Position numbers and translations under genes: made by a program
Notes under the pieces: generated by a model
What the model was told of the DNA's origin: nothing
The model's input: the letters and a program-made list of their open reading frames with translations, nothing else
Database searches by the model: none
Origin: Flavobacterium praedii
Lineage (GTDB): Bacteria > Bacteroidota > Bacteroidia > Flavobacteriales > Flavobacteriaceae
Assembly (NCBI RefSeq): GCF_026810365.1
Contig: NZ_CP113948.1
Coordinates: 3,999,501-4,063,500 of the forward strand
Direction of reading: 5' to 3'
DNA length: 64,000 nt
Shown: one piece after another, positions 26,439 through 35,336 of the stretch
How positions within the stretch are numbered: the first letter of the stretch is position 1
Layout of the letters: every line of letters starts with the position of its first letter

Positions 26439-27246
26439 TTTCTTTCTTTTTGTTATATACTACAATTTTTGAAATCAATATACTTACTTCATAAATAAGT
26501 AACATTGGGATCGCCACAATGGTTTGACTCACCACATCGGGAGGTGTAACAATTGCTGCCACAATTAAAATTATTACTACTGCATATTTCCAATATTTCC
26601 TTAAAAAAACGGGCGTGACTAAGCCTAATTTTGTTAAAAAATAAATAATTATAGGTAACTCAAAAAATAATCCACTGGCCAAAATACTTGTTTTTACCAT
26701 ACCTATATATGATTCTAGTGTAAATTGGTTTTTTACAACATCACTAACGGTAAAGGTAGCCACAAAATTAACAGACATTGGAATAACCACATAATATCCA
26801 AAAAGGACACCCATAAAAAAAAGCAATGAAGAGGTGAATATAAAAACTCTTGCATTTTTTTTCTCTTTTTCATAAAGAGCTGGGCTAATGAATTTCCATA
26901 CTTCCCACAAAATATATGGAAAACTTAGTATAAAACCAGCCAAGATACACATCCAAACAAAGATGTTTACCTGTCCTTCCATTTCGGTGTTTTGAATGAT
27001 AAAAGGCATTTCAGTGATACAAATACTATCAGCAAAACCCAATTGATGCGATAAATCACAAAAAAAAGTGTAAGTGAAAAAAGAGGGTCTTGTTGGACCG
27101 AAAATAATCACATCAAATAAATAATCACTAATAAAATAAGTGACACATGCCATAATAATAACAGCTGTGGTACTTCGAACTAAAAGCCATCTTAATTCTT
27201 CAAGATGGTCTAAAAAGGACATTTCGCCTAGGTTTTTCTTTGCCAT
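26431..27246 (-). CDS. tatC: Twin-arginine translocase subunit TatC
   Basis: The receptor subunit of the Tat pathway, which recognises twin-arginine signal peptides at the inner membrane. The 271-residue protein has six hydrophobic segments. The N-terminus has MSFLDHLEELRWLLVRS (about 9-25), the hallmark TatC signature. A large first periplasmic loop (about 48-95) is unusually long, as in Bacteroidetes TatC proteins. The ATG shares one base with the kdsD stop (TAATG), indicating tight coupling. No tatA gene is nearby. Confidence 0.95.
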   Translation of the reverse strand: MAKKNLGEMSFLDHLEELRWLLVRSTTAVIIMACVTYFISDYLFDVIIFGPTRPSFFTYTFFCDLSHQLGFADSICITEMPFIIQNTEMEGQVNIFVWMCILAGFILSFPYILWEVWKFISPALYEKEKKNARVFIFTSSLLFFMGVLFGYYVVIPMSVNFVATFTVSDVVKNQFTLESYIGMVKTSILASGLFFELPIIIYFLTKLGLVTPVFLRKYWKYAVVIILIVAAIVTPPDVVSQTIVAIPMLLIYEVSILISKIVVYNKKKENV

Positions 27247-28211
27247 TATACGATTCCTTCTTTTAAAATATCATGTAAATGCAATACACCTTTATATTCA
27301 CCATTATCTACAACTACTAATTGAGTTATAGAGAAGTCTTCCATGATATTAAAAGCATCAATTACCATTTCATTTGAGTTTGTCATTTTTGGGCTTTTTG
27401 TCATAATATCTTTTGCCGTCAATTCCGTAAAAGTATCTCTGTCGTTTAGCATTCTACGAATATCACCATCAGTAATTATCCCGATCACTTTGTTGTTTTC
27501 TACTACAGCTGTAACTCCAAGTCTTTTTTCTGAAATTTCAAAAATAACTTTTTTGATAGGAGTGTCAGGTCCTACTTCGGGTTTCAGTGAGTTCTCAAGC
27601 ATGTCTTTTACACGAAGTAATAATTTTTTCCCTAAAGCTCCTCCAGGATGATATTTAGCAAAATCTTCGGCTTTAAAATCACGCATTTCCATCAAGCAAA
27701 CCACCAATGCATCTCCCATAACTAATTGAGCAGTAGTGCTATTTGTTGGAGCCAAATTTAATGGACAGGATTCTGTGTCTACTGTTGTATTTAATACAAA
27801 ATGAGATCCTTTGGCCAAAAAGGAAGTCATGTTTCCAGTCATTCCAATTAAGGTATTGCCAAAACGAGTCAATAGAGGGACCAAGGATTTAATTTCGGGA
27901 CTATTGCCGCTTTTTGAAATACAAATGATAACATCTTCATTTTGGATCATTCCTAAATCTCCATGAATTGCTTCCGAGGCATGTAAAAATAAAGAAGGAG
28001 TGCCGGTAGAATTGAATGAGGCTACCATTTTTTGAGCAATAATAGCACTTTTTCCAATGCCGGTCACAACTAATCTTCCTTTGGAATTATAAATGCATTG
28101 TACCGCTTCCGCAAAAGTATCGTCAATGAAATCAATTAGTTTAGCAATTGATTTGCTTTCCGATTCAATTGTTTTCTTGGCATTTGCCAATATATTTTCT
28201 TTTGTAATCAA
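27246..28211 (-). CDS. kdsD: Arabinose-5-phosphate isomerase, KdsD/KpsF family
   Basis: Interconverts ribulose-5-phosphate and arabinose-5-phosphate, the first step of Kdo synthesis for LPS. It has an SIS domain (GIGKSAIIAQKMVASF at about 47-62 and CISKSGNSPEI at about 93-103) and two C-terminal CBS domains. The reading frame is open to an ATG at 28286, but the added 25 residues are not family-like and would reach to within 10 bases of the divergent recQ start. The TTG at 28211 gives the usual 321-residue protein. A TAnnTTTG box at 28266-28273 lies inside the rejected extension, which supports the shorter start. Confidence 0.92.
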   Translation of the reverse strand: MITKENILANAKKTIESESKSIAKLIDFIDDTFAEAVQCIYNSKGRLVVTGIGKSAIIAQKMVASFNSTGTPSLFLHASEAIHGDLGMIQNEDVIICISKSGNSPEIKSLVPLLTRFGNTLIGMTGNMTSFLAKGSHFVLNTTVDTESCPLNLAPTNSTTAQLVMGDALVVCLMEMRDFKAEDFAKYHPGGALGKKLLLRVKDMLENSLKPEVGPDTPIKKVIFEISEKRLGVTAVVENNKVIGIITDGDIRRMLNDRDTFTELTAKDIMTKSPKMTNSNEMVIDAFNIMEDFSITQLVVVDNGEYKGVLHLHDILKEGIV

Positions 28212-28265
28212 AACAGATAATTTTAAATTTGTATGTGTAAAAGAAAGTTGTATCTTTATGTGCCG

Positions 28266-28273
28266 CAAATTTA
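28266..28273 (-). promoter_or_regulatory. Candidate -7 box of the kdsD promoter
   Basis: On the minus strand TAAATTTG (plus-strand CAAATTTA) fits the TAnnTTTG element, 54 bases upstream of the TTG start proposed for kdsD. It lies in the 85-base divergent gap with recQ. Confidence 0.5.
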
Positions 28274-28296
28274 TACAAAATACCACATATTAAAGA

Positions 28297-30492
28297 ATGA
28301 ATTCAAACGAAATTGACATACATAAAGAATTAAAGAAATATTTTGGCTTTAGCCAATTTAAAGGCTTGCAAGAAAAAGTCATAACAAGTTTACTCAATAA
28401 ACAGAATACGTTTGTTATAATGCCAACTGGCGGGGGAAAATCTCTTTGTTACCAACTGCCTGCTTTAATTCAGGAAGGGACAGCAATAGTTGTATCTCCT
28501 TTAATTGCATTAATGAAAAACCAAGTAGATGCCATTCGAAGTCTATCTTCCGAAAATGGAATTGCCCATGTTTTAAATTCTTCTCTGAATAAAACTGAAA
28601 TTACTCAAGTTAAATCGGATATTACCGCAGGTATAACGAAATTGTTATATGTAGCACCAGAATCCTTAACTAAAGAAGAATATGTAGCTTTTCTTCAAAC
28701 GGTACCTATTTCATTTGTTGCAATAGATGAAGCCCATTGTATCTCAGAATGGGGTCATGATTTCAGACCGGAGTATCGTAATTTAAAAAATATTATTAAG
28801 CAATTGGGCGAAGTTCCCATAATAGGTCTTACTGCAACTGCTACTCCAAAAGTACAAGAAGATATCTTGAAAAATTTGGATATGGCAAATGCTACCACAT
28901 TTAAGGCATCCTTTAACAGGCCTAATTTATATTATGAAGTTCGTACCAAAACCAAAAATATTGAATCGGATATTATTCGGTTTATCAAACAACATAAAGG
29001 AAAATCGGGAATTATTTACTGTTTAAGCCGCAAAAAAGTAGAGGCAATTGCCGAAGTTTTACAAGTAAACGGTATAAGTGCCGTGCCTTATCATGCTGGA
29101 TTAGATGCTAAAACAAGAGCCAAACATCAAGATATGTTTTTGATGGAAGATGTAGAAGTTGTTGTAGCGACTATTGCCTTTGGTATGGGCATTGATAAAC
29201 CTGATGTTCGTTTTGTAATTCATCATGACATTCCAAAATCTTTAGAAAGTTACTACCAAGAAACTGGACGTGCAGGTAGAGATGGAGGGGAAGGACATTG
29301 CTTAGCGTATTATTCATACAAAGATGTTGAAAAATTAGAAAAATTTCTATCTGGAAAACCTATTGCAGAGCAAGAAATTGGTTTTGCATTATTGCAAGAA
29401 GTTGTAGCTTATGCTGAAACATCAATGTCTAGGCGTAAATTTTTATTGCATTATTTTGGTGAAGAATTTGATAGTGAAACAGGAGAAGGAGCAGATATGG
29501 ATGATAATGTTCGCAATCCAAAATCAAAAGTGGAAGCCAAAGACGAAGTGCTGAAATTATTAGAAGTAGTCAAGAAAACTAAACATATTTATAAATCCAA
29601 AGAAATTGTTTTCACCTTAATTGGGCGTGTGAATGCAGTTATAAATGCTCATAAAACAGATTCCCAATCTTTTTTTGGTTCAGGATCTGATCATGACGAG
29701 AAATATTGGATGGCCTTATTGCGACAAGTTCTTGTGTCTGGTTTGTTGTCTAAGGATATAGAAACTTATGGTATTATAGAAATTACAAAAGATGGATTGG
29801 CATTTTTAAAAAGCCCACAATCTTTTATGATGTCGGAAGACCATGAATATAATGAATCCGAAGATGAAGCTATTGTGACTGCGGCAAAATCATCAGGAAC
29901 TTCTGATGAATTATTGATGTCAATGTTGCGTGAATTGCGAAAAAAAGTAGCTAAAAAATTAGGTGTTCCTCCTTTCGTGGTTTTTCAAGATCCTTCTCTG
30001 GAAGATATGGCTTTGAAATACCCAATTTCTCAAGCTGAATTGATTAATATTCATGGTGTTGGAGAAGGAAAAGCTAAAAAATATGGTAAAGAATTTATTG
30101 AATTAATTAACCGTTACGTAGAAGAGAACGATATAATTCGTCCCGATGATTTGGTAGTAAAATCAACGGGTGTCAATTCCATTAACAAGTTATATATCAT
30201 TCAAAATATAGACAGAAAGTTGGCACTGACTGATATCGCTTCCGCAAAAGGGTTGAAAATGGATGATTTGATCAAAGAAATGGAGCAAATTGTATATTCT
30301 GGAACCAAATTAAATATCAAATATTGGATAGATGAAATGTTGGATGATGACCAACAAGAAGAAATTCATGAATATTTTATGGAGTCTGAATCTGACAGTA
30401 TTGAAAAAGCACTCAAAGAATTTGATGGAGACTATGATCTAGATGAATTGCGCTTAATGCGAATAAAATTCATTAGTGAAGTTGCGAATTAG
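28297..30492 (+). CDS. recQ: ATP-dependent DNA helicase RecQ lacking the zinc cysteines
   Basis: A 3'-5' DNA helicase in recombination and repair. The 731-residue protein has Walker A MPTGGGKSLCYQLPAL (about 42-57), the DEAH box AIDEAHCISEWGHDFRPEY (about 146-164), SGIIYCLSRK, and motif VI QETGRAGRDGG (about 324-334). RQC and a C-terminal HRDC-like domain (about 530-605) follow. In E. coli RecQ four cysteines bind zinc between the helicase core and the winged helix. Here the matching region (SRRKFLLHYFGEEF, then GADMDDNVRNP, about 378-410) contains no cysteine. The C-terminal 120 residues are acidic. Confidence 0.95.
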   Translation: MNSNEIDIHKELKKYFGFSQFKGLQEKVITSLLNKQNTFVIMPTGGGKSLCYQLPALIQEGTAIVVSPLIALMKNQVDAIRSLSSENGIAHVLNSSLNKTEITQVKSDITAGITKLLYVAPESLTKEEYVAFLQTVPISFVAIDEAHCISEWGHDFRPEYRNLKNIIKQLGEVPIIGLTATATPKVQEDILKNLDMANATTFKASFNRPNLYYEVRTKTKNIESDIIRFIKQHKGKSGIIYCLSRKKVEAIAEVLQVNGISAVPYHAGLDAKTRAKHQDMFLMEDVEVVVATIAFGMGIDKPDVRFVIHHDIPKSLESYYQETGRAGRDGGEGHCLAYYSYKDVEKLEKFLSGKPIAEQEIGFALLQEVVAYAETSMSRRKFLLHYFGEEFDSETGEGADMDDNVRNPKSKVEAKDEVLKLLEVVKKTKHIYKSKEIVFTLIGRVNAVINAHKTDSQSFFGSGSDHDEKYWMALLRQVLVSGLLSKDIETYGIIEITKDGLAFLKSPQSFMMSEDHEYNESEDEAIVTAAKSSGTSDELLMSMLRELRKKVAKKLGVPPFVVFQDPSLEDMALKYPISQAELINIHGVGEGKAKKYGKEFIELINRYVEENDIIRPDDLVVKSTGVNSINKLYIIQNIDRKLALTDIASAKGLKMDDLIKEMEQIVYSGTKLNIKYWIDEMLDDDQQEEIHEYFMESESDSIEKALKEFDGDYDLDELRLMRIKFISEVAN

Positions 30493-30550
30493 TTTACAGA
30501 ATATAGAACTCAGATTTCAGGAAAAAAGTCTCAAAGTAAAAAATTTTCTC

Positions 30551-30598
30551 ATAAATCAAAAAGCCGATTTTCATTTGAAAATCGGCTTTTTGATTTAT
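30551..30598. terminator. Bidirectional terminator between recQ and a convergent small gene
   Basis: A perfect 21-base inverted repeat, arms 30551-30571 and 30578-30598, with a 6-base loop (catttg). The core is AAAAAGCCGATTTT with T-rich and A-rich flanks, so it can work for both recQ and the small minus-strand gene. Confidence 0.9.
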
Positions 30599-30641
30599 AG
30601 ACCGATAAAGTGCAGACTGAAAACTGCTTTCTGCTGCCTGA

Positions 30642-30878
30642 TTACTGATATACTTCCCCGCGATGTGGTTTCAAAGCATCGCGTACCTGAATCATATTTT
30701 CTTCAGCCACTACCATATAAGCTATCGCATACATTTCATCCAAGATTTGGAAACCAGTACTATTTATTGATAGTTTTTCAATGAGTATGTATTCTTTCAA
30801 ATGAATCTCGTGGTGTTCGGCTGTTTTTGCCGAAGCGGGGCCTCTAAAATCCCATATTAGTTTTATTTTTCTGGACAT
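30642..30878 (-). CDS. Small conserved hypothetical protein
   Basis: A 78-residue protein with no signal peptide or membrane segment. It begins RKIKLIWDFRGPASAKTAEH and has paired histidines near residues 21-27. It has a proper ATG, a plausible composition, and its own side of a bidirectional terminator, so it is likely real. I believe similar short proteins are common in Flavobacteriia, but I do not recognise a function. Confidence 0.7.
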   Translation of the reverse strand: MSRKIKLIWDFRGPASAKTAEHHEIHLKEYILIEKLSINSTGFQILDEMYAIAYMVVAEENMIQVRDALKPHRGEVYQ

Positions 30879-30943
30879 TATATTTTTCTAAATTTCATTT
30901 GATTTTAAAAATGTAAAGTTACAAAGTTTAGTATAATTAATTT

Positions 30944-30975
30944 TTTGTATATATCGTATATATCGTATATATTTG
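30944..30975 (+). promoter_or_regulatory. Toxin-antitoxin promoter with embedded operator repeats
   Basis: TTTG (30944-30947), a 20-base spacer and TATATTTG (30968-30975) form a complete Bacteroidetes promoter 17 bases before the antitoxin ATG. The spacer holds the direct repeat GTATATATC (30947-30955, 30956-30964, and a partial third at 30965-30972). A ribbon-helix-helix antitoxin bound there would block the promoter. Confidence 0.75.
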
Positions 30976-30992
30976 TGTAAAATTTATTCCCA

Positions 30993-31244
30993 ATGAGAAA
31001 ATTAATAGACATAGATGAAGCTACTTTGACGAAATTGAAAGTAATTTCGATATTTGAAAAAACAAGTGTCAAGGGATTGATAGAAAATGCAGTGCAAACG
31101 TACGTTAAAAATAAGCAATCTAATCAATTTAATAACTTATCTGATGAAGAAAAAGAGGATATGGGAATGCTTCTTTTAATGCAAGAAGCCGATAGAAATG
31201 AAAAAGTTAGTGAGGAAGAAATCTTCAAAATGTTAGGTAAATGA
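30993..31244 (+). CDS. Ribbon-helix-helix-like antitoxin
   Basis: An 83-residue protein. The N-terminal half (KLIDIDEATLTKLKVISIFE followed by SVKGLIENAVQTYV) has the strand-helix-helix pattern of RHH DNA-binding antitoxins. The acidic, flexible C-terminal half (about 45-83) is where such antitoxins grip the toxin. It is preceded by a promoter with operator repeats and overlaps the toxin start by four bases (ATGA). It should neutralise the next gene product and repress the operon; the family assignment is by pattern only. Confidence 0.8.
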   Translation: MRKLIDIDEATLTKLKVISIFEKTSVKGLIENAVQTYVKNKQSNQFNNLSDEEKEDMGMLLLMQEADRNEKVSEEEIFKMLGK

Positions 31245-31507
31245 AAGTTGAATACTTGAAGCAATTTTCTAAAGATGTATCCAAAATTAATGATGAATCG
31301 TTGAAAACTAATTTATTTGATGTTATTATAGTTTTAAAAAACACAGAAAATTTAAATTTGATATCTAATCTAAGAAAGATGAAAGGTCATTCAGAAGCTT
31401 ACAGAATAAGAATTGGAAAATATAGATTAGGATTTTACTTTGATGGAGAAGTGATAGAATTAGCTAGATTTGCCAAAAGAGAAGATATTTACAAGCTTTT
31501 TCCATAA
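31241..31507 (+). CDS. RelE/ParE-type toxin
   Basis: An 88-residue basic protein with the RelE/ParE fold pattern. The N-terminus is YLKQFSKDVSKI, KMKGHSEAYRIRIGKYRLGF (about 46-65) is the central sheet, and the last strand is ELARFAKREDIYKLFP. The arginine-rich central strands and the C-terminal histidine-free end fit both RelE-like ribosome-dependent nucleases and ParE-like gyrase inhibitors, so the target is not decided. It is coupled to the upstream antitoxin. Confidence 0.85.
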   Translation: MKVEYLKQFSKDVSKINDESLKTNLFDVIIVLKNTENLNLISNLRKMKGHSEAYRIRIGKYRLGFYFDGEVIELARFAKREDIYKLFP

Positions 31508-31524
31508 TTTCAGAATATAAAAAC

Positions 31525-33084
31525 ATGCCACAAGAACTCCTATTACAAGTTTCACCAGAAATCGCTTCCAATGAGTCGTTACTCAAAGATTATTTGTCCA
31601 AACAAATAAAAGTTTCGGCCAAAGATATTCAGCATGTTGCTATTTTGAAACGATCCATTGATGCCCGTCAAAAGGCAATCAAAATCAATTTGAAGGTTTT
31701 GATTTATTTAAAAGGAGAGCCTTTTAAGGAACATAAAATAGAACTTCCCGATTATAAGAATGTATCATCTGCACAAGAAGTTATTGTTGTTGGAGCAGGG
31801 CCAGCAGGACTTTTTGCTGCTTTACAATTGATCGAATTGGGGTTGAAACCAATAGTTATCGAACGCGGGAAAGACGTTCGTGGTCGTCGTCGCGATTTGA
31901 AAGCGATCAATAGAGATCATATTGTTGATGAAGATTCCAATTATTGTTTTGGAGAAGGTGGAGCAGGAACTTATTCAGACGGAAAATTATATACAAGATC
32001 TAAAAAACGTGGAGATGTTACCAGAATTTTAGAATTATTGGTTGCTTTTGGAGCTTCGGGAGACATTTTAGTTGATGCTCATCCGCATATTGGAACCAAT
32101 AAATTACCTCAAATTATTCAAGATATTCGAGAAAAAATTATCGAACGTGGTGGGAAAGTCTTATTCGAAACACGGGTTACCGATATTTTGATAAAGAATA
32201 ATGAAGTAGAAGGAATTGTAACTCAAAAAGGAGATACTATTTTAGCGAATAAATTAATTCTAGCTACGGGACATTCTGCTCGTGATATTTTTGAATTATT
32301 AGATAGAAAAAAAGTACTTATAGAAGCCAAGCCTTTTGCCTTGGGCGTAAGAGCCGAACATCCACAATCACTAATTGACAGCATTCAATACAGTTGCGAT
32401 TACCGAGGTGAACATTTGCCGCCAGCTCCTTATTCGATAGTGAAGCAGGTTAATGGTCGCGGTATGTACTCGTTTTGTATGTGTCCAGGAGGTGTAATTG
32501 CACCATGTGCCACTAGTCCTGGAGAAGTGGTTACCAATGGTTGGTCTCCATCCAAACGAGATCAAGCTACTGCCAATTCTGGAATTGTTATCGAATTGAA
32601 ATTGGAGGATTTCAAGCCTTTTGAAAAGTTTGGCGCTCTTGCTGGAATGGAATTTCAAAAAAGTATCGAGCAAAAGGCATGGCATTTAGCAGGACAGACT
32701 CAAAAAGTGCCTGCACAGCGCATGGTTGATTTTACACAAAATAAAGTTTCATCAAGTATCCCAAAAACATCTTATGTTCCTGGGACTACTTCGGTAGAAA
32801 TGGGACAAGTATTTCCTGGATTTTTATCTCAAATATTAAGAGAAGGATTTACAGAATTCGGAAAATCTATGAAAGGCTATCTAACAAATGAAGCCATTTT
32901 ACATGCGCCAGAATCGAGAACTTCTTCACCTGTTCGTATTCCTAGGGATGCTATTTCTTATGAGCATTTGCAAATAAAAGGATTGTATCCATGCGGAGAA
33001 GGTGCTGGTTATGCAGGCGGAATTATTTCGGCAGCGATTGATGGCGAAAAATGTGCTTTGAAAATAGCGGAGGTACTGAAATAG
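31525..33084 (+). CDS. NAD(P)/FAD-dependent oxidoreductase (COG2509-like)
   Basis: A 519-residue flavoprotein. A short N-terminal domain (about 1-85) precedes the FAD-binding Rossmann fold, seen in VIVVGAGPAGLFAALQLIE (about 86-104), ERGKDVRGRRRD, CFGEGGAGTYSDGKLYTR (about 141-158) and LATGHSARD. A late GEGAGYAGGI motif (about 494-503) completes the flavin site. It belongs to the widespread uncharacterised dehydrogenase group that resembles HI0933-like proteins. The substrate is unknown. It lies 17 bases after the toxin gene, though cotranscription seems accidental. Confidence 0.88.
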   Translation: MPQELLLQVSPEIASNESLLKDYLSKQIKVSAKDIQHVAILKRSIDARQKAIKINLKVLIYLKGEPFKEHKIELPDYKNVSSAQEVIVVGAGPAGLFAALQLIELGLKPIVIERGKDVRGRRRDLKAINRDHIVDEDSNYCFGEGGAGTYSDGKLYTRSKKRGDVTRILELLVAFGASGDILVDAHPHIGTNKLPQIIQDIREKIIERGGKVLFETRVTDILIKNNEVEGIVTQKGDTILANKLILATGHSARDIFELLDRKKVLIEAKPFALGVRAEHPQSLIDSIQYSCDYRGEHLPPAPYSIVKQVNGRGMYSFCMCPGGVIAPCATSPGEVVTNGWSPSKRDQATANSGIVIELKLEDFKPFEKFGALAGMEFQKSIEQKAWHLAGQTQKVPAQRMVDFTQNKVSSSIPKTSYVPGTTSVEMGQVFPGFLSQILREGFTEFGKSMKGYLTNEAILHAPESRTSSPVRIPRDAISYEHLQIKGLYPCGEGAGYAGGIISAAIDGEKCALKIAEVLK

Positions 33085-33185
33085 CTTTGAAAATGTTTAG
33101 ATTTATCGCTCTTTGTTATAATCAATTTGTTGTTTAATTAACGAATTTATTCATCTTCTATAGTTATAATTTTACCTACCATATT

Positions 33186-35336
33186 ATGCATTATAAAGCC
33201 CCTAGATTTGACACATTTCGTTTTCTTTTGTTTTCATTTTTCATTTTTCTAGTTAATACTACTTTATATAGTCAAAATTTAAATGATAATCAAACTGAAA
33301 TTGAAGCTATATTAAATTACATAAAAAAGAGTGAAAGGAATAATGAAAAAATAGATTTATACTTTAGTTTGTGTAAACTATATCAAAAGAGTGATATTGT
33401 TAAATCCAATTATTATGCCGAGGAATTACTCGATTTTGCTAAAAAGGTTAATAATAAAAAAGGAATTGCCTATTATAATTTGATAAAATCATATAATTAT
33501 ATTTATGAGGGGAACTATAATAAAGCCATAAGTGTATCTTTAGAAGCTGCTTATATTTTAAAAGAAAAAAAATATTTTGATTTATATCTTGATGCAATAT
33601 ATTTTCAAGTTGTTGCCAATTATTTTTTGGGTAATTATCAAGATTCAAATAGAATAGCTTTTGCTGCCATTTCTAAATATAAAAATGGACAAAACTATAA
33701 ACAAATAGGATTACTCTTTAATTTGATAGGAGCTAATTATTCAAGTTTAGATAAGTCTCATTTAGCTTTACAAAATTTTGAACGAGCATCTTATTTTTTT
33801 CTAAAAGCAAAAGATAATTTTGGTTTGTTAAAGTGTTATAATCAAATTGCTGATATTTATTTTAAGTTAAATCAAGATATACATGCATTAAATTATTCAA
33901 AAAAAGCAATTCAAATTGCAAACGAAATCAAAAATATTGACATTCAAAGTTATACCATTTTGTTGTTGTTTAATACCGAAATTAACCTTAAACTAAAGAA
34001 AGTAGCACCTGTTTCAAGCAACTTAAATAAAATCAATGTTTTATTACAAAAGATAGATAATAAAGGGTTAAAGGCATTTTATTATTTGTTACATGCAGAT
34101 TTGTGTTATTTAAAAAAAAATTACGATTTAAGTATTATTTATTGTAATAAAGCGAAAGAGTTGAATGTTGATTACGAAAACTCAAAAACACGTATTGATT
34201 ATCAATTAGCAAAATCTTACCATCAAATTAATCAAACTGCAGAAGCTAGTATTTATTTTAAAAAAATAGAGCAAGAGTTGATAAAGAATAATTCACAATA
34301 CATTGGTATCAATACTGCTGCTTTTTATTTTGATTACGCAGATAATGAAAAATCCATAGGGAATTATAAGAAAGCGTATGATTTATTAAAAAAATATTCG
34401 GAATGGCAAAAAAATAAAACGGAAAATGAAAATAAGGAGCGAATTCTGTATTTGTTGACTAAATATGATTTGAATCAAAAAGAGATTGAAATCAAAAATA
34501 ATTTCATTGACAAGCAAAAAATGATTTTGGAATTGCAGAAAAGTAATTATAAAATGTATTTTTTTATTACAATATTGTTATTTGCTGTTTTGTTATTTTT
34601 ATTTTTCTTTTATAAGTTTAAAAAAGAAAAGATTTTTAATCAGCTAGTATCGGATAAAAGTAAAACAATTGAAGAAAAAAACGTGCTAATAGAAAATTCA
34701 TTAGCCAAACTCGAACAATTACTCAAAACAAAAGAAGTTTTGTTAAAAGAAATACATCATAGGGTTAAAAATAATTTGCAATTGGTAATGAGTTTGTTAC
34801 GAAGTCAAGCTAGAAATGGAGCCGATAATGATATTCATGATTTTATCGAGAAAAGTCAGTCCAGAATTGGAGCAATAGCATTGATCCATCAAAATTTATA
34901 TCAAAGTCCCCAAGTAGAAAAAGTCGATATACAAGAATATATTAGCTGTTTGTGTGAAACAATTATTGAATCATCCTCAAAGGATACAACAAAAATAGTT
35001 GCAAAAGTTAATGCAAATAATGTGTTTTTAGATATCTCAATAGCGATTCCAATTGGCTTAATAATTAATGAATTAATAACAAATGTGATTAAATATGCTT
35101 ATCCCAATGTTTCTTCTGGTTTGATTAGCATTGATATAAAAAACGTGAACGATACTGTATATCAACTTGTTGTAATAGATTATGGGATTGGTATTGATTA
35201 TCAATATAAAAAGAAAAATTCATTTGGGATGGAGTTAGTGTCTTTGTTGGTAGAACAAATAGGGGGTAGTCTATCGCTTATTAATGAGGAAGGATTACAA
35301 TACAATATAATTTTTGATAGTAATAATCATGAGTAA
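33186..35336 (+). CDS. TPR-containing sensor histidine kinase (HisKA_2 type)
   Basis: A 716-residue sensor. A signal peptide-like N-terminus (about 10-34) leads to a long helical region of tetratricopeptide-type repeats in the periplasm (about 40-430). One transmembrane segment lies at about 455-476, followed by a coiled linker and the kinase. The phosphorylation block is LLKEIHHRVKNNLQLVMSLL (about 519-538), of the HisKA_2/HWE-like type. The ATPase has an N-box INELITNVIKYAY (about 626-638) and a G-box DYGIGID (about 664-670). Its end overlaps the response regulator by eight bases. Confidence 0.92.
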   Translation: MHYKAPRFDTFRFLLFSFFIFLVNTTLYSQNLNDNQTEIEAILNYIKKSERNNEKIDLYFSLCKLYQKSDIVKSNYYAEELLDFAKKVNNKKGIAYYNLIKSYNYIYEGNYNKAISVSLEAAYILKEKKYFDLYLDAIYFQVVANYFLGNYQDSNRIAFAAISKYKNGQNYKQIGLLFNLIGANYSSLDKSHLALQNFERASYFFLKAKDNFGLLKCYNQIADIYFKLNQDIHALNYSKKAIQIANEIKNIDIQSYTILLLFNTEINLKLKKVAPVSSNLNKINVLLQKIDNKGLKAFYYLLHADLCYLKKNYDLSIIYCNKAKELNVDYENSKTRIDYQLAKSYHQINQTAEASIYFKKIEQELIKNNSQYIGINTAAFYFDYADNEKSIGNYKKAYDLLKKYSEWQKNKTENENKERILYLLTKYDLNQKEIEIKNNFIDKQKMILELQKSNYKMYFFITILLFAVLLFLFFFYKFKKEKIFNQLVSDKSKTIEEKNVLIENSLAKLEQLLKTKEVLLKEIHHRVKNNLQLVMSLLRSQARNGADNDIHDFIEKSQSRIGAIALIHQNLYQSPQVEKVDIQEYISCLCETIIESSSKDTTKIVAKVNANNVFLDISIAIPIGLIINELITNVIKYAYPNVSSGLISIDIKNVNDTVYQLVVIDYGIGIDYQYKKKNSFGMELVSLLVEQIGGSLSLINEEGLQYNIIFDSNNHE

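Noticed and set aside
27246..28286. Longer kdsD starting at ATG 28286
   Set aside because: The additional 25 residues are unlike the family, they would almost touch recQ, and a TAnnTTTG box lies inside them.
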